A DNA stretch of 5,897 nt from CAYVSF01 sp046482855 (GTDB taxonomy: Bacteria; Bacteroidota; Bacteroidia; Bacteroidales; UBA12077): positions 1 through 5,897 of the forward strand of contig JAWOEH010000103.1 in the NCBI GenBank assembly GCA_046482855.1, in the 5' to 3' direction. The notes beneath the pieces are model-generated. The model did not search any database. It was not told the origin of the DNA and saw only the letters and a list, made by a program, of their open reading frames with translations. Below are positions 1 through 5,820 of the stretch, piece after piece (position 1 is the first letter of the stretch; each line of letters opens with the position of its first letter). A program made the position numbers and the translations under genes.

Positions 1-948
1 GTAATGGCTGTTCCGGCCACCGACGGGATGCTTTTCGACAACGAAGGCAACTTGTGGATGGGAGGTCTCGAAAATAATGCCATTAACCAATTAGCAAACA
101 ACGGCACACTTTACCGCGTGGTTCAGGATAGCTCCTTAAAATGGGTAGACTCCTTTTCCCAAATGGGGGATGGTGAAATTTACTTTACCACCAGCCAAAT
201 TCATCTTCCTGTTGAAGAAAGAACAGCCTACAAGGTGATGAAGCTGCAACCGGAAAGCATTGAGAATAAACCTTTAAACAAGATCCTCATAGCCATTACA
301 AGCCATGGCACATTAGGCGAAAATGAAGGCGACTCTACGGGCTACTATTTATCGGAGGTATCACATGCCTATTACGTATTTAAAGAGGCCGGATTTCAAG
401 TGGAATTTACAAGTCCCAAAGGTGGTGAATCACCCATAGATGGCTACAATTTAAAAGACCCCTATAACAAACGTTTTGTTAACGATTCTATTGCCCAGCA
501 TGCCATAAACAATGCCTTGCCGGCCAAGCAGATCACCCCCGCTCACTATCGTGCCATCTATTTTGCCGGAGGACACGGAACCATGTGGGATTTTCCGGAA
601 AACCAGGCACTGCAAACGGCAAGCCGTAAAATTTATGAAACCGGAGGAATTGTTTCGGCGGTATGTCATGGACCCGCAGGATTAGTCAATATTCAGCTTA
701 GCAATGACACCTATTTGGTAAGTAATCGGCGAATGGCTGCATTTACAAATGAAGAAGAAGAGATTTCAGGATTAACCGAAACGGTTCCTTTTCTTCTTCA
801 AAGCAAGCTTGAAGAACGCGGAGCAACGGTGCTTACCGGTGAACCCTATCAGCAACAAGTGGTAGTTGACGGACGTCTGGTAACCGGGCAAAACCCTGCA
901 TCGGCAAAAAAGGCAGCAGAAAAAATTGTCGAGCTGCTTACGCGTTAA
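1..948 (+). CDS. Royal-jelly/Yellow-type propeller end fused to DJ-1/PfpI (Hsp31-like) domain, 5'-truncated
   Basis: The reading frame is already open at base 1, so the ATG at 4 is probably internal and the gene starts outside the window. Numbering from that ATG, residues 1-80 resemble the C-terminal blade of major royal jelly/Yellow proteins (TDGMLFDNEGNLW, NAI, then a WVDSFS stretch). After a linker of about ten residues, residues 92-314 form a full DJ-1/PfpI domain of the Hsp31/YDR533c type. It has the conserved acid E118 (GYYLSEVSHAY), GGHGTMWDFP at 189-198, nucleophile elbow AVCHGPAGL with C221 and H222, and a C-terminal VVVDGRLVTGQNPAS. Relatives act as glyoxalase III or protein/nucleotide deglycases and holdases; the activity here is inferred. 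The frame crosses the junction without a break, so this looks like a genuine fusion. Whether the protein is exported cannot be judged without its N terminus. Confidence 0.88.
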   Translation, partial: VMAVPATDGMLFDNEGNLWMGGLENNAINQLANNGTLYRVVQDSSLKWVDSFSQMGDGEIYFTTSQIHLPVEERTAYKVMKLQPESIENKPLNKILIAITSHGTLGENEGDSTGYYLSEVSHAYYVFKEAGFQVEFTSPKGGESPIDGYNLKDPYNKRFVNDSIAQHAINNALPAKQITPAHYRAIYFAGGHGTMWDFPENQALQTASRKIYETGGIVSAVCHGPAGLVNIQLSNDTYLVSNRRMAAFTNEEEEISGLTETVPFLLQSKLEERGATVLTGEPYQQQVVVDGRLVTGQNPASAKKAAEKIVELLTR

Positions 949-971
949 GCAAAATAAGTATCTGCTATTTG

Positions 972-1011
972 AAAGCGTTCCCTGGCCAGCAGCTGGCGGA
1001 ACGCTTTTTTT
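972..1011 (+). terminator. Rho-independent terminator of the DJ-1 fusion gene
   Basis: AAAGCGTTCC (972-981) pairs perfectly with GGAACGCTTT (998-1007). Inside it a second stem pairs GCCAG (985-989) with CTGGC (993-997) around a 3-nt loop. A run of seven T follows at 1005-1011. It lies 23 nt after the stop of the rightward gene. The last two T of the run fall in the leftward hydrolase's stop codon. On the leftward strand the hairpin is followed only by TTTC, so it should act mainly rightward. Confidence 0.9.
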
Positions 1012-1795
1012 AGGTGAAGTCCCAGGTTTGACCTGTGGCTAACTGCGGACTTTCGAAAGCCTGATAAAACGCAGCCAGTGCCGGCAATTCTGTACAATGC
1101 GAAGGCAACACCTGCTCTACATCCTGCGTCTTCAACCATTCTATTGTCTCTTTCAATCGTTGGTCGTTTTTCTTTAAATGTGTCCCTCCCATCACAGCTT
1201 TCACGCTATTTATACCTGTAACACGCTGTGCATGCAACACTGTATTGCAAATACCCGCATGTGCACATCCACTAATTACAACCAGGCTACCGTTAACAAT
1301 GGCAGCCACTCCTGAATCATCGGGCACGTAGTCGGGGGTTCCGGCGGAATCTTCAAAAGTAGTTTCAGCAGTATCAAAAGGCAAGGTACGCGGCACTTCT
1401 CCCAAAAACCACAATCCTTTTACCAGCTCCACGGGCTGCTTGGAGGTGTGTAACTCAAACTGTTCGCCTATTGTTTTTTCGGAAAGATCAAGACCAATAT
1501 AACTATGATCCTTCTGCCGGTATCGCTTCATAAAGCTGGCAGGATGAGTAAAAAGGGGTTTCCCGGAAATATACCGCAATCCATCGCCATGATCCCAATG
1601 TCCGTGAGTTAAGACCACTGCATCGGCTTGTTGTTGCACATCGATGTTCAGCAGGTTTGCATTTTCCAAATAAAGTCGACTATGCCCAGCATCCAGCAAA
1701 AGCTTAAATCCGTCATAGTCAATCCAGTATGACAACCCATGCTCGGCACCAAATTTGCCTCCTGCATGATTATCGGTTAATACTGTAACCTGCAT
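1010..1795 (-). CDS. MBL-fold metallo-hydrolase (COG1237-like)
   Basis: A 261-residue metallo-beta-lactamase-fold hydrolase, probably cytoplasmic because no signal peptide is seen. Candidate metal ligands lie in THGHWDHGDGL (H64, H66, D68, H69), GCAHAG (H179) and GGTHL (H206); SHC at 232-234 is a further conserved-type site. DAGHS at 36-39 is the usual early MBL motif. GCAHAGICNT and the overall length point to the COG1237 group, often labelled as a dihydropterin/methanopterin-related synthase. That label should not be read as a function in a bacterium, and the substrate is unknown. The start at 1795 precedes MQVTVLTDNHAGG, which matches how this family begins; an ATG seven bases upstream is out of frame. 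The stop codon sits in the T-run of the convergent gene's terminator. It lies 262 bp downstream of the aldo/keto reductase, so it is probably transcribed separately. Confidence 0.85.
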   Translation of the reverse strand: MQVTVLTDNHAGGKFGAEHGLSYWIDYDGFKLLLDAGHSRLYLENANLLNIDVQQQADAVVLTHGHWDHGDGLRYISGKPLFTHPASFMKRYRQKDHSYIGLDLSEKTIGEQFELHTSKQPVELVKGLWFLGEVPRTLPFDTAETTFEDSAGTPDYVPDDSGVAAIVNGSLVVISGCAHAGICNTVLHAQRVTGINSVKAVMGGTHLKKNDQRLKETIEWLKTQDVEQVLPSHCTELPALAAFYQAFESPQLATGQTWDFT

Positions 1796-1959
1796 AGTTC
1801 ATGATTTTTAGGTAGTTCCATGTAAGTACAAATACATTATACGCTCTTATACAGGTACCCCACTATAAACTTCAAAGTAACTCTTTTTTTGCTAATGAAC
1901 CTTTGTCCCGCTAGATATAAAGGCTCACATTGATAGATAATGGGGAGCTGAAATGTGAA

Positions 1960-2010
1960 GTATGTTTGAAGCTGTCAATAGATAGTTCATACTGACAACC
2001 TCAAACCTAC
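1960..2010 (-). other. Long imperfect hairpin downstream of the aldo/keto reductase
   Basis: Fourteen bases at 1964-1977 and 1993-2006 form an inverted repeat around a 15-nt loop, extended by three more pairs (1960-1962 with 2008-2010) past one mismatch. The two internal mismatches are A/C on the plus strand but become G-U wobbles in leftward RNA. The arm is therefore fully paired only in the transcript that would run out of the reductase gene. No T-run follows, so it is not a classic terminator. It may be a 3'-UTR stem that ends or protects the mRNA. Weaker hairpins flank it at 2027-2051 (TGGTA/TACCA core) and 1925-1958 (TCACATT/AATGTGA). Confidence 0.5.
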
Positions 2011-2057
2011 ATTAGTAAAAACTCAGTGGTAGCTTTGTTCCGGCAATACCAACAGAA

Positions 2058-3011
2058 TTATTCATCCCAAATATTTGCCTGTGTATAGGGGCCTCCGGCC
2101 AACTCCCAGAATTTTCCATCCACGTATCGGTAGTGTTTATCCAATTGGCTAAGGGCTTTCATATCCTCCTTGGCTAATTGCACCTGTGCAGCTTGAAAAT
2201 TTTCTTTTAGGCGCTTCGGATTAACCGACTTGGGAATAACAGCTATGTCGCGGTGTAGCGACCAGCTAATGAGGACCTGGGCGGGTGTACACCGATTGTT
2301 TTCGGCCACTTCGGCAACATAGGGATCTTCAAGTAATACAGGTTCTTTCTTATCTTTCATGCCGGAAGGTCGATCCGAGGATCCCAAAGGGGCATAAGCT
2401 GTAAGGTGCACATTTTGCTCTTTGCAAAAGCTTACCAATTCCTCTTGTTGCAAATATGGATGCAGCTCTACCTGGTTCATTTCGGGTTTTATTTGGGCTT
2501 TTTGTAGCAACCCACCAAGTTTCTCCTTACTGAAATTACTTACGCCTATATGACGCACTTTTCCTTTATTTACCAGATTCTCCATTCCTTCCCAGGTCTC
2601 GGTCAGAGGCACTTCCTCCAGCGAGAAAAAATCAGCGGGTTTTGAAGGGGCAGTTACCTCAGGCTTTATGGCTATGGGCCAGTGCATGAGATACAAATCC
2701 AGATAATCGAGCTGTAAGTCAGCAAGGGTTTTGTCCAATGCAGGCTCAACATCCTCAAGTTTGTGGGCATTACACCATAATTTGGAGGTTATCCAAAGAT
2801 CTTCCCGAGAAACAATTCCTGCATTTATTGCCTCTTTAATCGCTTTGCCAACCTCTTTCTCATTACCATAAATGGCGGCACAATCGATATGTCGATAGCC
2901 AATTTTTATGGCCTCTTTTACCGCTTGATATACTTCGCCAGGTTCCGATTTCCAAGTTCCTAAACCCAACTTGGGTAAAGTATCTCCTTTTGAAAAAGTT
3001 AATGTTTGCAT
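2058..3011 (-). CDS. NADPH-type aldo/keto reductase
   Basis: A 317-residue soluble (alpha/beta)8-barrel aldo/keto reductase of normal family length. It reduces aldehydes and ketones to alcohols with NAD(P)H. The catalytic tetrad is complete: D43 and Y48 (HIDCAAIYGNE), K77 (WITSKLW) and H110 (LMHWPIA). VRHIGVSNFS (152-161) and MNQVELHPYLQQ (178-189) are the usual barrel signatures. IPKSVNPKRLKEN (259-271) is the cofactor 2'-phosphate loop; K261, S262, R267 and N271 match NADPH-preferring members. It is close in kind to the aldehyde-reductase (AKR1/AKR2-like) branch, but the substrate cannot be read from sequence. The start at 3011 gives the standard MQTLTFSKGDTLPKLGLGTW opening. The leader is AT-rich with no Shine-Dalgarno. 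It is read divergently from the orphan promoter at 3101-3142 and shares its control region. Confidence 0.93.
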   Translation of the reverse strand: MQTLTFSKGDTLPKLGLGTWKSEPGEVYQAVKEAIKIGYRHIDCAAIYGNEKEVGKAIKEAINAGIVSREDLWITSKLWCNAHKLEDVEPALDKTLADLQLDYLDLYLMHWPIAIKPEVTAPSKPADFFSLEEVPLTETWEGMENLVNKGKVRHIGVSNFSKEKLGGLLQKAQIKPEMNQVELHPYLQQEELVSFCKEQNVHLTAYAPLGSSDRPSGMKDKKEPVLLEDPYVAEVAENNRCTPAQVLISWSLHRDIAVIPKSVNPKRLKENFQAAQVQLAKEDMKALSQLDKHYRYVDGKFWELAGGPYTQANIWDE

Positions 3012-3062
3012 ATAGGTTTTCTATTTTGTTCTATTGATACTACATCTGAGGGGGAACAATGT

Positions 3063-3113
3063 TTACACAAAGCTTATGGTATTGATCATAAGGAAACCCT
3101 ATAAGCCCATAAG
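3063..3113. promoter_or_regulatory. Divergent control region with TATAAG/CATAAG repeats
   Basis: This stretch lies between the aldo/keto reductase (left) and the orphan promoter (right). It holds CTTATG at 3073-3078 facing CATAAG at 3087-3092 as an inverted repeat. TATAAG (3100-3105) and CATAAG (3108-3113) follow as a direct repeat. CAAAGCTTAT at 3068-3077 recurs exactly in front of dps (5063-5072). On the leftward strand the same bases read TAAGCTTTG, one base longer than the Bacteroidota -7 consensus, so a weak leftward promoter for the reductase, about 57 nt before its start, is possible. The regulator is unknown. Confidence 0.5.
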
Positions 3114-3142
3114 TAAAAGTTAAAAAAGCACCGCTATATTTG
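3101..3142 (+). promoter_or_regulatory. Orphan promoter matching the dps promoter
   Basis: TATATTTG at 3135-3142 fits the Bacteroidota -7 consensus TAnnTTTG exactly. ATAAG-CCC-ATAAG lies exactly 21 nt upstream. The layout and spacing equal those before dps, where ATAAG-GGT-ATAAG precedes TATATTTG at 5105-5112. Over the matching 43 bases (from one base before the first ATAAG) 28 are identical. There is no TTG at about -33; the second ATAAG occupies that area, which suggests dependence on an activator or a special sigma factor. Transcription should begin near 3149. Confidence 0.65.
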
Positions 3143-3148
3143 TTGTCA

Positions 3149-3229
3149 CACAAACGGAAATTCATTCCCAAACACACAACGACAAGTAACTACAAACAAA
3201 AAAAAGGGCTCTATTCGGAGTCCTTTTTT
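3149..3229 (+). ncRNA. Candidate small RNA of about 80 nt
   Basis: The start is inferred as about 7 nt past the -7 element, and the end is the T-run of the hairpin at 3200-3229. Between them lies an A/C-rich, apparently unstructured stretch with no ATG, so a protein is unlikely. The shape (open 5' part followed by a terminator stem) is that of a trans-acting bacterial sRNA. Its promoter copies the dps promoter, which would place it in the same regulon. It could instead be the leader left behind by a lost dps-like gene, or the hairpin could exist only for the convergent radical SAM gene. No known RNA family is recognised. Confidence 0.4.
3198..3229. terminator. Bidirectional terminator between candidate sRNA and radical SAM gene
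   Basis: Twelve bases at 3200-3211 (six A, then GGGCTC) pair with 3218-3229 (GAGTCC, then six T) around loop TATTCG. The single imperfect position, G3208 with T3221, is a G-U wobble in rightward RNA and an A/C mismatch in leftward RNA. Rightward transcripts end in six T. Leftward transcripts from the radical SAM gene end in eight T (A-run 3198-3205). It can serve both directions, with slightly better stem pairing rightward. Confidence 0.85.
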
Positions 3230-3301
3230 AATTGTCTGTCTATATATACAATCGGTCATTTAACGCCAACAGGTAAGCGTAAGGAAGATGGAAGCATTCG
3301 C

Positions 3302-4534
3302 TTAGTAATCCCGCAGGCCTGATTCTATTACCTCATGTCTCCAGACGGAGTAAGCCGGTTCCTGAGCAGGAATTACACAATTCCCATTGCATTTTTTGGA
3401 ATAATCCGGGATATCTTTGCTTTCTGTTGAGAAAGCTTTAGCCCTTAATACATCATACTGTTTATGCTCCAACATCAACTGTTTGGCATTTCCATTCAAC
3501 TTCCCGGCATCGGCAAGGAATATACCCTGATACAAGAGGGTATTTTCTACACTGCTTTTCATGTAGCCTCGTTCGGTGATAACAGTGTTGCTGTTGGCGA
3601 GTTTTTTTGCCAGTTGCATACGATAACCGGCTTTCTGAAAGCGAAACTTGAAATGGAAAGAGCAATAATTGATACCTAAGTCCAATTGGTTATCTCTGGC
3701 ATAGTTCAGTATTTCCAATGCTGCTAATTCCGATTCCAATACTATGGGCCGTTCGGCTGCGATATAAGTATAATCGTGTTTACTCAATTTCGCTACGTTA
3801 TGGGGCGTGAGGCGCATTTGATGTAAATTAAGCCGGGTTACACCCAAATTAATAAGTTGGGGCAGCAACTCCATAAGTAGTTCCTTTTCTTCGGGCACGG
3901 CCGGAATTTCAACGGTAACATGCGGAACACGTCCGGTGGCCTTCGAAACACCCTGCAGGTTATAATTTGTTGCACCTATATCGAAGCGAACCTCATCCAA
4001 GCCTGCCTCTGCCAATTGATCAAATATTGCTTCAGAAGCTTTTATTCCATTGGTATACATCCATATATATAAATCAGGATCACAATATTTGCGTAAGGCT
4101 TTTAAATAAGCCAGCACTCGCTCAGGAAACAGCAGAGGCTCTCCCCCACTAAAACTGGCCCCTTTAAACCCAAAATAGTTGATATATTCGGCATAGGCTT
4201 CGGGAGTTTCAAAGGTAAGTCCCTGCGAACTTGGTACCTCGTCGTGTGTTTGTGGCACGGGGCAATAAAAACAAGTAGCATTGCACTTACCGGTAATAAA
4301 CAGACAACTCCACAGTCCTTGCCCACAAAGCTTACACCCGTCCGACAAGTGCTTAAAATAAGGCTTAGTACCCTTAAACAAAGCCTGTTGCTGAAAGGGC
4401 ATTAACAATTTGTCCCGTTGCTGCTGATGCATCTCCGCCTCATAGGCATTCAACCATTTCAAGCCGGGCCATTCCCGGTATTCCTGCTTGTGATCATTCA
4501 CAAGGGTATTCAGATACTGATAATACGCATTCAT
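3302..4534 (-). CDS. Radical SAM protein with additional cysteine motifs (COG2108-like)
   Basis: A 410-residue radical SAM enzyme, presumably cytoplasmic. The 4Fe-4S/SAM motif CNATCFYC (C84, C88, C91; CxxxCxxC) is followed by SGGEP (129-133), which binds the SAM amino group. Just upstream, CKLC-GQGLWSC supplies C67, C70 and C77. This cysteine-then-LFITG-then-CFYCP arrangement resembles the poorly known COG2108 group related to pyruvate-formate-lyase activating enzymes, which is my tentative placement. The C-terminal half adds NYCSFHFKFRFQ (C291, H294) and KCNGNC (C382, C386), possible ligands for a further cluster. The reaction and substrate are unknown. The start at 4534 lies in an AT-rich leader without Shine-Dalgarno. 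Two tiny leftward reading frames lie 139-394 bp upstream. Downstream it runs about 100 nt to the bidirectional terminator. Confidence 0.85.
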   Translation of the reverse strand: MNAYYQYLNTLVNDHKQEYREWPGLKWLNAYEAEMHQQQRDKLLMPFQQQALFKGTKPYFKHLSDGCKLCGQGLWSCLFITGKCNATCFYCPVPQTHDEVPSSQGLTFETPEAYAEYINYFGFKGASFSGGEPLLFPERVLAYLKALRKYCDPDLYIWMYTNGIKASEAIFDQLAEAGLDEVRFDIGATNYNLQGVSKATGRVPHVTVEIPAVPEEKELLMELLPQLINLGVTRLNLHQMRLTPHNVAKLSKHDYTYIAAERPIVLESELAALEILNYARDNQLDLGINYCSFHFKFRFQKAGYRMQLAKKLANSNTVITERGYMKSSVENTLLYQGIFLADAGKLNGNAKQLMLEHKQYDVLRAKAFSTESKDIPDYSKKCNGNCVIPAQEPAYSVWRHEVIESGLRDY

Positions 4535-4672
4535 TGTATATAGCTAACTAATTATGTATAGAAAAATACTGCCCGGTAAAAAGTCTTTACTTTACTTGAA
4601 GCGTGTATTTACAATTCCGAGAAGATATAAAGAAACATCATGCGTTTTTCGAGTTGGAGAAACGCTGAATAA

Positions 4673-4750
4673 TTATGCTTTATGCACTGGAAAGAGATCA
4701 CCATAAGTCCGTGGCGGTTCGTATATCAACTTGTCAGTAAAGATAGCCAT
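4673..4750 (-). CDS. Candidate 25-residue peptide upstream of the radical SAM gene
   Basis: The frame reads MAIFTDKLIYEPPR followed by TYGDLFPVHKA and stops. The ATG at 4750 follows an A-rich leader of the kind used as a start region in this phylum, and the amino-acid mix is balanced rather than low-complexity. It has no cysteine and no membrane segment, and I recognise no family. It is on the same strand as the radical SAM gene and ends 139 bp before its start, so it could be translated from the same transcript. An ORF this short can easily arise by chance in 627 bp; treat it as a candidate only. Confidence 0.3.
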   Translation of the reverse strand: MAIFTDKLIYEPPRTYGDLFPVHKA

Positions 4751-4793
4751 TTTTTTGATTTTTACTTATAGACAAGAGGATGACTGTTTCCTG

Positions 4794-4928
4794 CTACCAG
4801 TTATTTTCGCCAGGGCGTTGTTCACTCATTTTATTGGCTTTAGGTTTCTGCCTCTGTTTTAAACAGTATTTGCCATGTGTATCCCTTCTTTGCTTATAAA
4901 CAAAAAAAATAACCGCAACAGCCTTCAT
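4794..4928 (-). CDS. Candidate 44-residue basic small protein
   Basis: The frame begins MKAVAVIFFVYKQRRD and ends MSEQRPGENNW. A short hydrophobic start (residues 3-11) is followed by a strongly basic, Gln/Lys-rich middle (YKQRRD, CLKQRQKPKANK). The hydrophobic part is too short for a standard transmembrane helix. It precedes the 25-codon frame by 43 bp on the same strand. A 39-codon, cysteine-rich frame lies on the opposite strand over most of the same bases (4780-4899), so at most one is likely to be real. I recognise no family, and there is no Shine-Dalgarno or clear promoter. Confidence 0.25.
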   Translation of the reverse strand: MKAVAVIFFVYKQRRDTHGKYCLKQRQKPKANKMSEQRPGENNW

Positions 4929-5062
4929 CACTCTAATAATCACACACTTTCAGGAACAAATGAGCGTATTTCGGGAGAGTACCATTAATATCACACTTCC
5001 GTTATGTTGGCATGCAAAAAATCAAGATTTACCCTCTTCTTAGTAAACAGATAAAGAATAGG

Positions 5063-5112
5063 CAAAGCTTATAAGGGTATAAGCAAAAACTCTACACAGC
5101 TTGCTATATTTG
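5063..5112 (+). promoter_or_regulatory. dps promoter with palindromic operator
   Basis: TATATTTG at 5105-5112 is an exact Bacteroidota -7 element, putting the start near 5119 and giving a 5' leader of about 43 nt before the dps ATG. ATAAG-GGT-ATAAG at 5071-5083 lies 21 nt upstream of it and is part of an inverted repeat, GCTTATA (5067-5073) facing TATAAGC (5078-5084). No TTG is seen at -33. The palindrome is a plausible site for a dimeric activator placed next to RNA polymerase. The same design occurs at 3101-3142. Confidence 0.7.
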
Positions 5113-5161
5113 CAGTACACAAAACACAATAAACCACAATCAATTTAAACAAACCATTATT

Positions 5162-5620
5162 ATGAAAAAAGAAGTACTTATAAACAACAGCGAATTACAG
5201 GCAAAATTAAACAATTTACTAAGCGATTATCAATTGTATTACCAAAACCTCCGTGCTTTGCACTGGTTGGTAAAAGGGCCTCGGTTCTTTCAATTACATG
5301 AGGTATATGAGAAATACTACGATGAGGCTGCCGATGTGGTGGATGAAATTGCAGAGCGAATACTAATGATAGGCGGAAAACCCTTACATACTTTCCAGGA
5401 ATACCTGAACACATCCAACATTAAGCCGGTAGAAGAAATCAGCGACGAATCAAAAGGATTGCAAGTTGTTATTGACAATAGTGAACACTTATTAGGGTCA
5501 TTCCGTGAAATCCTTGACTTTGCCGGAAAAATTGACGATGAGGGCACTTCAGCCTTAATGAGTGATCTTATCGGAGCCGCTGAAAAACGTCTATGGATGC
5601 TAAAAAGTATGAAAGCCTAA
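5162..5620 (+). CDS. dps: Dps-family DNA-protection ferritin-like protein
   Basis: A 152-residue Dps/miniferritin, expected to form a 12-subunit shell that oxidises Fe(II) with peroxide and stores the iron, protecting DNA. The inter-subunit ferroxidase ligands are all present with family spacing: H34 (LHWLVKGPRFF), H46 (QLHEVYE), D61 and E65 (DEIAERI). W145 lies in the C-terminal helix. The N-terminal tail is short with only two leading lysines, so tail-mediated DNA binding like that of E. coli Dps is uncertain. Length is normal. The ATG at 5162 follows an A/C-rich leader with no Shine-Dalgarno, usual for this phylum. It is a single-gene unit with its own promoter and a strong terminator 38 nt after the stop. 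The promoter layout suggests control by the same factor as the orphan promoter at 3101-3142. Confidence 0.95.
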   Translation: MKKEVLINNSELQAKLNNLLSDYQLYYQNLRALHWLVKGPRFFQLHEVYEKYYDEAADVVDEIAERILMIGGKPLHTFQEYLNTSNIKPVEEISDESKGLQVVIDNSEHLLGSFREILDFAGKIDDEGTSALMSDLIGAAEKRLWMLKSMKA

Positions 5621-5657
5621 AGCAAATCCCTTCATTAGTAATACAACTTCTTCACAT

Positions 5658-5681
5658 AGAGCCCTTGGGGGCTCTTTTTTT
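5658..5681 (+). terminator. Rho-independent terminator of dps
   Basis: AGAGCCC (5658-5664) pairs with GGGCTCT (5669-5675) around loop TTGG. Seven T follow at 5675-5681. It lies 38 nt after the dps stop codon and separates dps from the lipoprotein gene. Confidence 0.93.
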
Positions 5682-5820
5682 GTATATAGGCTCTTATGTA
5701 AGATTACATTAGGAGACTTATTCATACCCCCATACTTTTCTTCCTTCGAACTGGCATTTCCGTTTATAATTGTCTATTTTCAGCCTTTGAACATTTGAAC
5801 ACACCTTAACATAACAACTT

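Larger units (their letters stand above)
4535..5161. other. 627-bp region without a long ORF
   Basis: This is the longest gene-poor stretch of the window, between the divergent radical SAM and dps genes. It holds two small leftward reading frames (4673-4750 and 4794-4928) and a short hairpin, GCGTTT/AAACGC, at 4642-4665. The dps promoter with its palindrome lies at 5063-5112. I see no transposon ends, tRNA or clear remnant of a known gene. No convincing Bacteroidota promoter could be assigned to the radical SAM gene. Confidence 0.6.

Noticed and set aside
451..669. Leftward frame inside the DJ-1 fusion gene, and similar frames inside the radical SAM and dps genes
   Set aside because: They are shadows of well-supported genes on the other strand or in another frame and show no recognisable domain.
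1010..1795. Reading the MBL hydrolase as glyoxalase II to complete a methylglyoxal pathway
   Set aside because: The HxHxDH motif is shared by all MBL enzymes, while GCAHAGICNT and the rest of the layout fit the COG1237 group rather than glyoxalase II.
3140..3322. A 60-codon rightward frame from a TTG inside the orphan promoter's -7 element
   Set aside because: The TTG lies upstream of the predicted transcription start, the frame runs through a strong terminator hairpin and into the 3' end of the radical SAM gene, and the product resembles nothing known.
4640..4672. A 10-codon frame (ATG at 4640) over a GCGTTT/AAACGC hairpin
   Set aside because: Too short, no promoter, and the stem has only six pairs with no T-run; not enough for a gene, attenuator or terminator.
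4780..4899. A 39-codon rightward frame with seven cysteines and a hydrophobic middle (LILLALGFCLCF)
   Set aside because: No promoter or usable leader is visible, and it lies antisense to the 44-codon frame; the hydrophobic look is what the complement of a Lys/Gln-rich frame gives by chance.
5684..5820. A regulatory site or small gene between the dps terminator and the lipoprotein gene (for example TCTTATGTAAGA near 5692)
   Set aside because: The short palindrome lacks the spacing seen at the two ATAAG promoters, and no TATATTTG follows; no supported feature was found.
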